Shown piece by piece: positions 1 through 11,618 of a stretch of 64,000 bases of DNA. The stretch is from the NCBI GenBank assembly GCA_020744225.1, contig JAGMWG010000006.1, forward strand, positions 930,001 to 994,000, given 5' to 3'. The translations under genes were made by a program, and so were the position numbers. Under the pieces are notes generated by a model, which had not been told where the DNA came from, ran no database searches, and worked only from the letters and a program-made list of their open reading frames with translations. The stretch comes from Paraphoma chrysanthemicola. Taxonomy: Eukaryota > Ascomycota > Dothideomycetes > Pleosporales > Phaeosphaeriaceae. Position 1 is the stretch's first letter; each line of letters begins with the position of its first letter.

Positions 1-14
1 CAATTGTCTCCCCA

Positions 15-2655
15 CTACCAAACCGTCGACCTCTGCTGCTGCACAGGCACAACATGCGTTTGTACCGCCGCTTTGTTATCCCACCCATTGCCGCCATAAC
101 CATACCCATTCCCATTCATCCCCATCCCGACAATCGGCTTCCTACCGACTAACCCGCCAACACTCATCCTCGCCCCTCCTCCACTTCCTCCCCTTCCCCG
201 ACCCATTCCCGCTCCACTGATCGGGACATCGCACACACCTACCTCCTCCACTTCTGGCGCCGCCGCCGCCTGCCACTCGACTTTAATCGAATTGTCCTTG
301 CTGAGTTTGACGCCGTTGTGCCAGAGCTCGAACGAGATGTCTGCGGGGCCGAGATTGACTTTGACGACGTAATTGATGCGGTGGTATTTGGGGCCCGAGT
401 TCCACCAGTGTCGGTTCTTGAGCTTGAAGGTGGATAGCGGGACGGAGTTGAAATCAGAGGAGATGGGGCAGATTTGGCGACAAGCTGTGAGTTGAGTGTT
501 AGTGCTTGCGTAGTACGTGCGTGAGTGAGTTTCGGATGGGGTTTTCTTACATGAAGTCATAACGATAGGAAGTTGTGATTTATCGACTTCCGTACAGATT
601 ACTTCTGTAGGGAAAATGCGGCTTGGATTCGGTAAGGCTGGGGTAGCGGGCGGGCATTTTCGATTGAATGTGCGGACGACGGGGTGGTCGCTTGAAACTG
701 GTTCGCCCTGATCGTACATGTCAGTGCTGCTCAAGTTCACAACTTATCAGACGTATGGATATTGACGTACCTGCTTGATGAACCAATCAATACAGTTCAC
801 GACATAGTTCTTTCCGTCCAACGGATCCCTTTCTGTCTTCAATCCGAAATGCGCCGGGTTCTGTGGCTCATGCAGGACTTTGCACATTGTGCCGTAACTG
901 GCTCGACAGCAGCGCCAGCCGAGTACCGACGACCCGGTCTTGAGCTTCTGTACGCGATCGGCGACGTTGCCTTTACACACGACGAGTTGTGGGTCGGGTG
1001 CGACCCTTATTTGCATGCTTCGAGCGTTGGCATGCGAGCTGGCGCCCGAGGCGTAGTGGCCGCGGAGACGGTTTTGTACGTATGCGGAATTGCCGAGACC
1101 GCCGGAAAGAACGAGGTGGGCCTTTCGGAGGTTAGTTAGATTGGATCGTATGTGTAGGAAGAGTTGCTTACAATTTGTTCGCCGGGGAATTTCTGTTGGA
1201 TGCGGAGGAGCTGCTTGTCGAGCATGTCGAAGAGTTTTGAAATCTGGAAGGGTGAGTTCGAGACGGATGCATAGGAGCTGGGGTTTCCAAGTATACCTGT
1301 TCGTCGAAGAAGCCTTTGAGTTCGTCTCTATTGGATATTAGTATGATTGTGGATGAATGAGACATTAAATGTACCTTCTGAAAACCATGTTGCCGCCACT
1401 AATGCCGTAGTGCGGGTTTACGTACGAGCGATCGAGTTTAGGGATTTCTACGGCAAATGTATCTGTATCTGCCATCGATTCTTCTGATCCGTAGTCGCAC
1501 TTTGCGCTACAAATCGTCAGTCCATTGCGTCGCCTTAGACTGCGCGTGCATACATACTTCTGGTATTCTTTACTGATCCTCATCGCCCAGGCCGCTTGAC
1601 TGATATCTGGTAGGCCCATTGGCATCATCTGATTGGCATGTTCTAGTCTTTGCAGCACCGCTTCTTCGTATAGACTGTCAAGTCGTGCCGCGCCAATTGT
1701 GGCTCCAAATACGACGTCGATTTGCTCGAGGTTGAGAGACCCGCCAAATGTGTTCTTTACTCGGAATACCGAAAGATCCGTCGTGCCGCCTCCAACATCG
1801 CACACGAACAGCAATTCGTTCTCCTATGCTTCTGTCAGAGTCTCCCGTGGTATCGAATCGTTGTGTGGCTGCTTTACCTGAAATATACCAGGCATGCTGC
1901 GAGCCGTGTGCACAGCTGCCGCCTCAGCTTCAGTCAGTCCAATTGTAGCTGTGTGGTTCGCGTGCGATCCAAAGCCGGCTAATGAGATGACCTTTCGGAA
2001 CCGCTCGACGGTAGGTATAGGTTTCCAAGTCGTTGGCACGGAAAATATGAACTCGATCTTCGCATCTTCCCACCTGCTTGCTAGCTCGCCCTTGAGTCGC
2101 GCTTCAATTGTTCGGTATAGGTACTGGAAGTAGTCTGTGTAGCTATGCAACATTTCAGTGTCAGTTCCGCAGCGCGCTATGCCCTAACTTACAACTTCTT
2201 AACTTCATGTATCTGCGGTACAGTGGAAGGGTCGCTGGCATTCTTGCGAAATTGTTCGAGAATCTTCTCGTCAAGCATTATCTTGAACCATTCCCTGCTC
2301 TCGTGCCCAGCACCGCTCACTTCTTGCGCGGTTTCGGCGAGAAAACCCCATGATGTTGGTGTAGATGAGCCTTGTGGGTAGACTAGGAGTGTGGGAACCT
2401 GATAAAGTACGATCAATAAACGTGTCCAAAGATCACGAACAACAAAATACCTTATTTTCGTTTGCTTGCGTTCTTCCAGGCCATCTCTGGATATGTCGAA
2501 CCGTGTCGCTGCCCGTGGCTACATTACAATATGCGACACCGGTGCCTGTTGAGCGTAAGCCAAGCACAACTCTGGCGTCGAAAGGTGCGGCGCTCACATG
2601 TCATTCCAAAGTCAATTGACACGACTAGATCTGGTCGCCCTGCCGAATCTGCCAT
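15..2655 (-). CDS. Hsp70-like ATPase (actin-like ATPase fold), multi-exon
   Basis: Non-canonical Hsp70-family protein of roughly 650-720 residues in about eleven exons. The first exon starts at 2655 (MADSAGRPD...). Splicing gives the phosphate-1 loop DFGMTCTGVAY, split by an intron after the first base of the Cys codon. The phosphate-2 motif VCDVGGGTTDLSVF lies near 1770-1815. Motifs such as FSVPTTWKP and GLTEAEAAA fit the linker and adenosine regions of fungal Hsp70-like proteins (the HSPA12-like group). There is no EEVD tail. Instead the C-terminus is Gly/Arg-rich (GMGRGRGGSGGG) and then Gly/Asn/Tyr-rich. Intron examples: donor GTATTT after ...QANENK, donor GTACGT after ...WFIKQ near 771. 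The family's client is unknown. The ATPase fold is confident; the exact junctions of the small exons at 1170-1330 are not. Confidence 0.85.
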
Positions 2656-3383
2656 GGTGATGGTTTATGCGGCCGCTGCAACTCAGTGAGAGCAATTTGT
2701 GAATATGATTATTTCTTCGTAACGCAGCTCAATTATCAGGCTGAGCCCAACCAAATAGATCTGGTCTAAGGTCCTGAGCTGAAGGCTGCAATTGGAAGCA
2801 GAAGTAATACATTGACCAAGATCTAGAAGTGTACCTGGCGACCAGGACCTTTCCAACTGATACTCGGCAGTCAACATCGCTAACAGTCGAGGCTCAGCCG
2901 GGCTCGGCGCAGGAAGTCACGAATTCAGCCTCGGGCTGAAGGAATATTTATTGATTAATCGAGACTCGTCCAGAACCTCATGATGGAGGGTGGGGCCAGT
3001 TTCGAGAGCTTGTGGTCGCTCTTTGGATTGGCGGATTCGTACAAGCCTGGATCAAAACCCACCAACGTGCAGTAATGTCTTCGGTTAGAACAAGGCATAT
3101 GCCGTGATCAGCGAGCTCATTGCTCTATTCGACTCGTTCGTGGGGTCTGAGAAGGCTCTGTGGCGTTGCCTCGTCAAAGTGTGCTGAATCCGGCGACCAG
3201 CTGAACATGGTGGCGTGTGCTCAGGTCTGTCAGCACGTTCGAGACGTGAGCGCAACCTGTATGGGTTCACAGACGAAGGCTATTGACTTCGAGGCATATA
3301 GGAGCAATTCAAGTTCGCCCCGACACTTATGCCACTCATTTCAACTTCTCTTGAGCATTTCTCCTCCTAGCTCTCACTTCAAG
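2656..3383. other. Intergenic region, no gene seen
   Basis: Promoter side of the Hsp70-like gene and 5' side of the membrane-protein gene. Frames on both strands are short. The plus frame of the next gene is open back to 3120 with in-frame ATGs at 3207 and 3261, so part of this stretch could be coding if translation starts earlier. Confidence 0.5.
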
Positions 3384-4708
3384 ATGGTCTACACATTGAG
3401 GGATGCTTTCGATCCGAATCGCTGTGTCCAGTACGATGAACAAAACAAGACTACACCATTCGCAGTTCAGTGCCCAACGATATCGCTACCACTGATTCCT
3501 GCAACGATCCCGTACACGTCCACTGTCGCTGGGGAGACCACAAAGTGTGTCAAATTTGATACCAATCATGTGACAGCTAGCGTATACCTTTGCGCATCGC
3601 CAGGCGCGGGCCAGATTTCCATTTCATCCACGACTCTAAACTCAAGTGCCAGAGACCCTTCTACAGGTCCTGTCCAAACAGGGCCCGGAGACCCAGCCCC
3701 AGACCGAGCCCCAGCCACCGGCAAGAATGGACTTGCAGGCGGAGCAGTAGCTGGGATTGCGATTGGAATGCTGCTTGTCGGAGCGTTGATCGCTGGAATA
3801 ATTTTCTTCTTTCTACTGCGTCGCCAGAGAAGCAGACAATATGGGTCACAGACAGTTAGCCATCTTCCTCCGGCGGCATACAGATCCAGTCCAGAAAAAG
3901 GCCCTGTTGTAGTAGCCAGCGCAGTTTCTAGCAGCATCGACAACTTGCTCCCTCAACCAGCATCCGACGATACGATCACGGGCGAAGTTTCAAAGATTCG
4001 CGATAATATCAAGAATCATGTAAGGACCTATTGCCACTCCGCTGGCTTGACCAGCGGCATCAACGATGCAGCACTGCAGAACCTTGCGGCGGCGTCCGGC
4101 GTGAGCAGCTCCGCTCTCGCTAGTTCTTTGTCCAATCCATCCACTCGACAGGAGACACTTCGACTAGTGTTTGCCTGGGTCATACTGTCAAAAACGACAG
4201 GCAACCGCAACTCGCAACTTTTGCCCCATGAAATTGCTGAGCTGTCAGGCGCCATAACTAGCACAAGCAACAACCCCAGTAAGAGAGGACCGTTGAATGA
4301 CATGTTTCATGAACTGACCAAGATGTCGCAGAGCAAACAGCATTGTACAGCAAGTGGAAGACAATCACAGGACACCTGTTGCAGCCCGGGTTGGACAAGA
4401 ACGCTCAGAGCTCCAACCAGGTGCAAAGTTTTGGAAGGATTATCGCAGAGCTTGACTCGATTGTGGGACCTTGCGTTCAAGGAAGTATTGATGATGCGCA
4501 GCGTCGCAAGAACCTCGACATGATTCTGACGCGTGCTGCCAATCTTGCCTTCCTTTTGTTCTCTCAACCGGGATCGTTCCAGTTTGACTTTGGCGCCCCG
4601 CGAAGCGGCATATATGCATTCCCAGCCTTGCTGCAGACGGTCGGTGATCAAGGCCAAGTGATCAGCCCACCCAGATTGTTGTTCAATGGGGAAATCGTGG
4701 CAGCATGA
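3384..4708 (+). CDS. Single-pass membrane protein, unknown function
   Basis: Two-exon protein of about 423 residues. A short ectodomain with four Cys is followed by a Ser/Thr/Pro-rich stalk, then a strong transmembrane helix around residues 120-143 (GAVAGIAIGMLLVGALIAG) with a basic stop-transfer RRQRSR, and a cytoplasmic helical domain. The reading frame changes near 4279. A 53-nt intron 4279-4331 (GTAAGA donor, CTGAC branch, CAG acceptor) joins ...TSTSNNP to KQTALYSKWKTI and keeps the frame open to the TGA at 4708. The C-terminus (FSQPGSFQFDF...VISPPRLL) resembles a conserved tail of fungal transmembrane proteins of unknown role. The start at 3384 (caagATGg) is a choice: the frame is open upstream with ATGs at 3207 and 3261, and no clear signal peptide is seen. 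Confidence 0.7.
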
Positions 4709-5357
4709 GTGGAAGTAGATAGTGGTAGTAGTGTGGGCCTTTGGATATTCCGTGCTCAGATCGTTACGAAAGCCATCAATGCCAGCGTCTGTAACATACT
4801 GAAAGCGATCGACTAGTTCTCGTGCCACGTGAAGTTGGAGAGCGGTGCAGGAAGGCTGAAGGAGCTGAGGTTGACGTTCAGACCGCATGCATTGAATCAC
4901 AGCGCTAGGCTAGTTCAAGCGACATGACTAGGCCTGTTCAAGCACTAGTGCCACTAAGCTAGGACGCAAAAGCAATCGTAGTCAACTTTGTTCACGAAGA
5001 CCAATCGTGCTGCCTCTAATTTGCACGGCCTCCAGACGTGATTCTCAGCCACTCGCTCTCCCTGGTCCCGTATTTTCTGCCAATGCAAGCCTCCACGGAA
5101 TCGAATGTCTCTAGCTGCTAGCAGGCAGAGCTCAGCCTTGAACCAGTCACAAGTCCTTGTAGTGAGGCCCTGCCATGATACCCAGACCCTAGTGGTGCCC
5201 GCTGTCAGGGTTCTTCCCTATCCCCGAGTATTTGCCCACCTCACTCATCGATTCTCTGGCAAGACTAAACGATGCCAAATGAATCACGATCAAAGACCTC
5301 AAGGCTGTCCCATTATCGCCGCTAGAATTTCCCAGCCGAAGACCCTCGCTAGCGATC
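4709..5357. other. Intergenic region, no gene seen
   Basis: Between two plus-strand genes. The 197-codon minus frame at 4307-4900 is a shadow of the preceding gene. Nothing else is supported. Confidence 0.5.
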
Positions 5358-7106
5358 ATGTGCGAACCTTTTAGCTTGGGGACAATCTTTGCCAGTGTTG
5401 GTAGCGCTTTCAAATTCGCTGATCTTGCGGTACGCGTAGCCGAAGTTGGGAGCGAGAATGAAGTGTTCGTGCGCACGATAAGGGTTGTGCGCGACGATCT
5501 CAATGAGGTCGAGCGGCTACTAAGCAACGACTCGGTACATCGGAAAATCACTGGTATTCCAGGCAAGCTGCCCTGGATCAAAGGCGCCATCATCAATACG
5601 AAGTCCGCTCTCAACGAGATTGGGAAATGGGTCGAACACGCTCGTGCAGAGCAAGAGTCAACCGGCTCCATCCGGTTTGAGACGCGCATTCGTTGGGTAT
5701 TCAATGACCACGAGAAACTACTGAATCGGAAAACCGAACTTTCAACCTGCCATCAGCAACTCTCCAACGTATTGAGCTACTTGCTCCGTCTTGAGGATGT
5801 ACCTACCACTGCTGAGCCGCCGGAGTATATAGAAGCCACGTTTTTCGACGACATCCTTTCGAGACACAAACGAAAAACAGTAGCGTCTGCATCAAATGGT
5901 AGAAATCGACTGGAACAACCATACAGTATGTATCGAGTACTACAATAGCGCACCGTTGTCGCTGATGCATGCTTAGGCTCCGTCACTCCTTCTTTAACTG
6001 TATCCGAGAAAGCACCCAGCATTCCACGCCGACCTGTGACGGCTCAATTCCAGGCAAATGGGACTCAGCCACAAAACATCAACCAGGCAAATACAGAGAC
6101 CTGGTTCAATGAGCCTCCTTCTAGTCCACCACCGACGTATACGTCTGTCGTTGCAAGGAGCGCATCATCAGAACAACAACACCCCTCAGCTGCCAACAAT
6201 GGCGCTCTCGAGCCTTTCGACTTCGTACCCGCGGACGATAAAAAGCAATCAAGGTCTACCAACAAAGCCGCTGAAAAGGGCGGAGGGACACACGGAGTCT
6301 GGGCGTACGAGTACAGCCATGGTGGCGCTGCTTCTGTGCCAGAACTCGCTGGTGATACTGTGTTCATGAGTGGCACAAACTCCTTGGGTCCGGTGAATCC
6401 TTTTGAGTTTGGTCCCGAGCCTTACAAGCAAGCAAATCCCATAGTATCGAAGAGTGACGACCCTGGACGAGTTGTTGAAATGCTTGGAAGTTTGAACTTT
6501 GCAGTCGAATTACCCGTCAATGATCCTGGACCTCCGCCAGGATATCCTCCCAGGTCGAAAGGAGTGAAGATTGTGAATGTGGCCGGTATACAGCCCGCAA
6601 GGATGAGATACCCTGAGAACCATAGCGCGTCAGCTATAGAGCTGCCGGCTATGGTAATGCACAGACCTTCTATGCAGCACGCAAACACTGAACCGGGCCG
6701 CAGCTCACAAGACTTCAGACATTCAGTCGGGCGCGAAGCGTATGACGCCACGTCGCCGCAGGTCCCATCTACTACAGCTCCGTCGCGTGCGAGGTCCAGT
6801 CTTTTTGAGCTGCCAGCGTCGTTCCTCCTTGAGTCTCACGAGACGCCGCAATCGCACGCAAATCAAGAGCCGACCCATAGTACTTCACAAAACAGTCCTT
6901 ATACCCCCTCAGTACGCCATTCAATTGCAACTACGTCGCCGGACCATCTCCAGAGCGTAATAAGGGCGAATTCCGGTGCGCCTCATCAGAGTGACGAAAC
7001 ACATACTAGCAATCAAGGCACTCGGCTTCCACCTCGTGGCTTGATCGCAACAGGGCGCATGCGACGCCAAAAAGACATGATGGATTTGCTCGGTAGTCTC
7101 GAGTGA
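5358..7106 (+). CDS. NLR-type helical N-terminal domain with long disordered tail
   Basis: Two exons with a 51-nt intron 5926-5976 (GTATGT donor, gctgat branch, cttag acceptor), giving 565 residues. Residues 1-160 are predicted helical: MCEPFSLGTIFASVGSAFKF, then an amphipathic stretch with FVRTIRVVRDDLNEVERLL. This pattern resembles N-terminal domains of fungal STAND/NLR proteins and HeLo-like domains; that is inference from pattern, not a search. No NACHT, ankyrin, WD or kinase part follows. The rest is Ser/Pro/Asn-rich, low in hydrophobics, with three hydrophobic-ELP motifs (residues 366-369, 400-403, 446-449) and an [ML]LGSL motif at 358-362 repeated at the very C-terminus (560-564). It could be a partner or decoy of a larger receptor, or a scaffold. 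Confidence 0.75.
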
Positions 7107-8063
7107 CGAAGCAAAAGTATTACCTCAAAACACCCTCAAATGGCAACATGCGGTAGCGCTGATTATCTCAGATTCGTTCTTGAGAATCGTTTGCTGCAGG
7201 TCGAAATTTTATGATCGAGGTAGGCCCAGTCGAACAGGAGCCAAGAGAATTCCTCCGACCCCGACGGGACCTCGTTGTGAGCTAGAGCTGTCGAAGAGGA
7301 TAAGATGCCCATTCATCAAAGGTGTAAAGAGATTGCCCAAGACACGAGCATTCTCTCTCTTATATCTTCTCCATCTTTCGGAAGCTGCGCAACGGAAGCC
7401 TGCTACCGATCGCTATGTCTCCTCAGGCACCATCACGCATTGCACAGAGGTTGTGACGTCTGCAGCATACTCTAGACGTCTAAGAAGAATGAGGAAGTTT
7501 CCAAGCCTCGATTATGCTGCCATGGCTTGCCAAGCGGCGTCTTATCGCAGCCTCACCCCGCTTCCGATTGCATCATCCTCTGAACTTCCCCCAACATCCC
7601 ACTCTTGGACCTACCAGCAGCGGGAAACACGACGTACGAGGTCTCCCGTTTGAAAAGAATTACGTAAAGCCTGCCTATTTCTTCAGATTGCTATGATGCA
7701 AGACTACCCACCGACAACGCAACTCGCGAGATCATACCCCCGTGAGATGATCACCGCTTCCCGGCCAGTCGGAAAGGCACCTTATCCCGGTGTAGGAGCC
7801 TTGGCAGAGAATTTGGAGAAGCGTAGCAAGTGATAAAGAAGTGAATGACAGCACCGGCCAATACTTTTCGGGTACGATTCGGCTAGAGTACCGGCCCCGA
7901 TTGTGGGGAGGCAATCATTCCAAGACCTCACCATGCCGCGTCAGTGGATACGAGGCAGTGGGAACGCCCCATAGACGATCTCAAGCTATAAGAAGGCTAT
8001 GGTACGGTACGCAATAGACGATTTTAACTGCCACCATTGAATCTCAAAAAGCCTTCGCACGCA
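7107..8063. other. Intergenic region, no gene seen
   Basis: 957 bases. The 157-codon plus frame at 7180-7653 is Arg/Ser-rich, shows no domain and no gene-like context, and is not called. The final bases hold the promoter of the M20 peptidase gene. Confidence 0.5.
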
Positions 8064-9368
8064 ATGGCTATAGGCGCACGTCTCGTGGGGCTTCTAGTTG
8101 TTGGCCTGGCTGCTGGCGCGCCACAATTATCACAGCCTTCGACCACCGCGAGCACTTCCGTGTCAGGCACTTCTGCTTCGCCGTCTGCGCTACCTTCCCT
8201 CACAAACGAAGAGCAGGATGAGTTATTCAGTCTTCACGAGGAACTTGTAAACATACCATCAATATCGAACGATGAGATCAAGTGCGCTGAGTATGTATCG
8301 GATTACTTGGAAGAACTGGGCTACTATGTTGAGAAGGTTCCGGTTGGGAACACGAGCACATACAATGTGTTCGCATATCCTCAGGGACTCAAGGACGAGG
8401 GTGTATGGCCCGAGGTTCTAATCACCAGTCATCTCGACACTGTATGTATTCGTGGTCATATCTTCAGGGCATAGCTTATAGTACAGGTGCCTCCATTCTA
8501 TCCGTTTGAGCGAAGAGAAGAGAATGGCACAATTTTCCATTACGGTCGCGGTACTGTTGATGCTAAAGGGCCCGTGGCCACCATGATTGTAGCTTCCCAT
8601 AAGTTCTTCCAATCTCGTTCCGACACTCCTCGTCTAGGACTTCTCTTCGTGGTTGGCGAGGAAATTGGCGGCACTGGCATGAAAGCTTTCGCTTCCTACG
8701 CAAAGAACACGACTTTCCGAGCAGCCATTTTTGGCGAACCAACGGAAGGCAAACTCGCAAGCGGCCACAAAGGTAGCCTTGGCTTGACGCTTGACGTCAA
8801 GGGCAAGTCCGCACACTCAGCTTACCCTTGGCTGGGTGTCAGCGCTGTCAACTACCTCGCAGAAGCTATTGTTGCGCTGAACTTACTCGAACCTGCTCTT
8901 CCTAAGAGCGATTTGCTCGGTGCCACTACGCTCAATACTGGCCTGATCAGAGGTGGTGTAGCCGGTAACGTCGTTGCGGAGGCTGCAAATGCCAGCGTTT
9001 CGATTCGCATTGCTCGATCTGAAGACGATGCTGTTTCCGTTGTTCGCGACCTGGTCACGGGCTTTCTATCACCGCTTGTAGAGCGCGCAAAAGAAGCGAA
9101 CGCCACTTTTAGCCTCATCTTCGCAAATTCAACATACCCGGCTCCAATTTTGGACACGGATGTTGAGGGTTTGGAAGTTGCACCTGTATTCTATGGCACG
9201 GACATCCCGAGCTTGCCACAAGTGGAGAAGAGATATTTGTATGGTACAGGGACGATCGAAGTTGCGCATACGCCGAATGAGGGTTTGAGTCGAGATGAAT
9301 TGTTGCAGGCGGCGGAAGCATATGGCTTGATTCTAAGAAGTCTATTCCCTACAAATTCGACCGCATGA
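8064..9368 (+). CDS. Secreted M20-family metallopeptidase (carboxypeptidase/deacylase-like)
   Basis: Two-exon gene (intron 8442-8486, 45 nt, phase 0) encoding 419 residues. MAIGARLVGLLVVGLAAGAPQ is a signal peptide followed by a Ser/Thr-rich linker. M20 landmarks are in order: SHLDTVPPFYPF, in which the first metal-binding His is completed across the splice; GRGTVDAKGPVA, with the bridging Asp; GEEIGGTGMKA, with the catalytic Glu; FGEPTEGKL; then the dimerisation domain; and a late His in VAHTPNEGLS. The enzyme should be a zinc hydrolase that cleaves peptides or N-acyl amino acids outside the cell or in the vacuole. Closest known group by memory: fungal secreted 'probable carboxypeptidases' of family M20A. 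Substrate unknown. Confidence 0.9.
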
Positions 9369-9719
9369 TCCTGGCAGAAGATACATGCCATATCTGGTCT
9401 AAAGAAGAATGATGAGAAAATTTCGGTCGAGAGAAGGCAGAATTAAGTAGAGCATGGGCAATTTAAAAAGCAACGCATGTTTGGAACAGTTTCATAGCTC
9501 GGAAAAAGTGGGATGATAGAGAATGAACGGCGCAGCATCGAGACTCAATTTCTATGCTACTCCCAAACTACCATAGACGCCATCGAAAATGTCTCACTTC
9601 AAGGATGTACCTGTTCTTTCGTTTGCAGCCATCTCGGTTAGCGCAGCCCAATGTGTTCACTCCTTCAAATGCATCCAGGTCACCTTTCCGTCTCACCAAG
9701 CACATCCATCAAGACCGAT
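9369..9719. other. Convergent 3' intergenic region
   Basis: 351 bases between two convergent genes. Nothing beyond presumed 3' ends is seen. Confidence 0.5.
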
Positions 9720-10450
9720 CTATGGCAAGACAAACTCCTCGGAACCAGGGGAATACGGTGCCAATTCACCAGTCTCGACCATCAGCTCGTCGATCCTCGC
9801 TTCCATAGTATCATTATCTTCCTTCATCGACGCCAGCTCATCCCACATCTCCACATTCGCCTCCTTCACAATATCACAGTTCTCATCCAGCTGCGCAAGA
9901 TCTTTCAGAAGTGTGAAGATGAGCGGCTCTCTGAGTAGGACCGGATACTTCTTGAGCAGCATACCGAGATCCTGGCGGCGCGGCACTTTGTTGTCGCTGA
10001 GGTGACGGAGCGAGTTGTAGTCACGCAAGAAGGCACCTTGGATGTGCGCCATCCTGATGATGTGGACGATGATGTCGTGATCGGCACGTCTGCCCTGGCT
10101 GGTAAGAGGAGAGTTGTTGGGTCCGTTGCTGATGTTGATGCGGGATGACTCGGTCAGAGGAGTGAGAGGTGTGCGCGGAGCAGGCCTGTCATGCTTTAGT
10201 GCCATGAAGTGTCAAGATTGGTGGGATTGATTTACTGGAAGTTACCGTGCACCTGTTCCTTTTGTGCCCTGGGAAGTTCTGTCTTGATTGACATCTGAAC
10301 GAGCCTCTTCTTTGGCGCAGGCGGTGCAGAAGGGAGGATATAAGACTGGTTGATGTGCTTCGAGGCGGTAGGCTGAGCGGCATCTGAGAAGAAGCCAGAG
10401 TCGAGGTGCTTGTCTGGCAGGACAGAGAATGAAGCTTTGCGTTTGGCCAT
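9720..10450 (-). CDS. Conserved-looking hypothetical protein with C-terminal coiled coil
   Basis: Two exons joined across a 50-nt intron 10186-10235 (GTAAAT donor, cttgac branch, CAG acceptor), 226 residues. The N-terminus (MAKRKASFSVLP) is basic and could be nuclear. The middle is Ser/Pro/Asn-rich. Residues ~110-226 are strongly helical (HDIIVHIIRMAHIQGAF, GMLLKKYPVLLREPLIFTLLKDLAQL), ending in an acidic coiled-coil-like stretch. No family recognised. A spliced 5' leader just upstream supports expression. Confidence 0.65.
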
Positions 10451-10455
10451 GATCG

Positions 10456-10507
10456 CTAGGGTATAATGTTAGTGACTGATTTTCATTAGATGAATTCGGT
10501 AACTTAC
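10456..10507 (-). other. Probable 5'-UTR intron
   Basis: On the minus strand a GTAAGT donor at 10507, a textbook CACTAAC branch and a TAG acceptor at 10456 define a 52-nt intron. It ends five bases before the ATG of the 9720-10450 gene. Confidence 0.7.
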
Positions 10508-11618
10508 TTGGTCGTAAGCTTGGTATATGTGTGGTAGAGGGAAAGAGGGGCAAGACGTTAGTTCGAAGTATTGCTAGAATATATACTGGGGGGCCGTGCT
10601 GGAAAGTCGAGGTGAATCGCGAGTGCGCCTCCACATATTGTGCGTATTGTATCATTCGGTGTTCATCGTAAAATGTACTTGTATTAGCTACAGCAGCGAG
10701 GTGAAGGAGAGATTCACTAAATATGTGTTCAGTGCCCACTAGCTTGCTTTGGTAGCTGTTGACGCCACAATCGCAAAAGCAACAATGGTTCACAGCGACA
10801 AACTATTGTAAAACGTGTACGACCTGTACAAAAAGCTGCACATGCCGAACGAAGCGACGGCTGACATACTGGGCGAGGTAATGCAGGCGCAAAAGGTGAA
10901 TGCGGCCTCGCCAAACTTGCGTAATGTTTCATTAAAACGCCCTCTGAAAGGACGCTACCTTACTCGTCGAGCTTAGCGCTAGGATCGATGCGACGGATAT
11001 GCAGCACGCAAAAAGTCTGTGTCACGAAGCCAGCATGTGAAATCACACCTGTGTTTAAAAGACCACGCAGATCTACTAGGCCCAACAAACTCGATAGCAT
11101 AGAGAAGAGCACCGATTCGACGAAGATGGTTGAAACGAAGCGAAGAGGCGCCCACGACGACCTCGATAAGTCAACAATCGATTTATCAAGAAGCGCATCC
11201 GCAAACAGACGAAGGGTCGAGGACTTCTCACTCTTAGCTTTGCGACCGAACCCGAGGAAGAGAAATCAGCAACATGGTGGCGGGACAGAGCGGGCTATTG
11301 TGGATGGCATACAGACCCTGAAAATTCGAATGTGCGATGGTTCTACATGTAAAGACGTCTCCGGATCAGCATATCACACCTCTGGCGTCACTAAGTACAA
11401 AAGAATACCTTGGCACAGAGCTTTCGGGAAAAAGAGGTCTGGTGCGATGAGATAAGCCTTGCTTAATTGGTGAAGACACGTAAGAGGAGTTAGAATTAAG
11501 TTCACGGTTTAGTGGTAGTCATGCACTTTTTCGGACCTGTATGACTACTACTTCTATACGTCCATCCCAAACCGAAAGCGTGACAAGACCAGGTCGCTCA
11601 GACAAGGCCAAGCCCCTT
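10508..11618. other. Intergenic region, no convincing gene
   Basis: A 155-codon ATG-initiated plus frame (10988-11455) is Arg/Lys/Ser-rich with no domain or signal peptide. Frame evidence alone is too weak to call it. Otherwise promoter of the upstream minus gene and 3' side of the secreted-repeat gene. Confidence 0.4.

Noticed and set aside
7180..7653. 157-codon plus-strand frame
   Set aside because: Arg/Ser-rich with scattered Cys, typical of a chance frame; no domain.
10988..11455. 155-codon plus-strand frame starting with ATG
   Set aside because: Arg/Lys/Ser-rich, no domain, signal peptide or splice support; length alone is insufficient.
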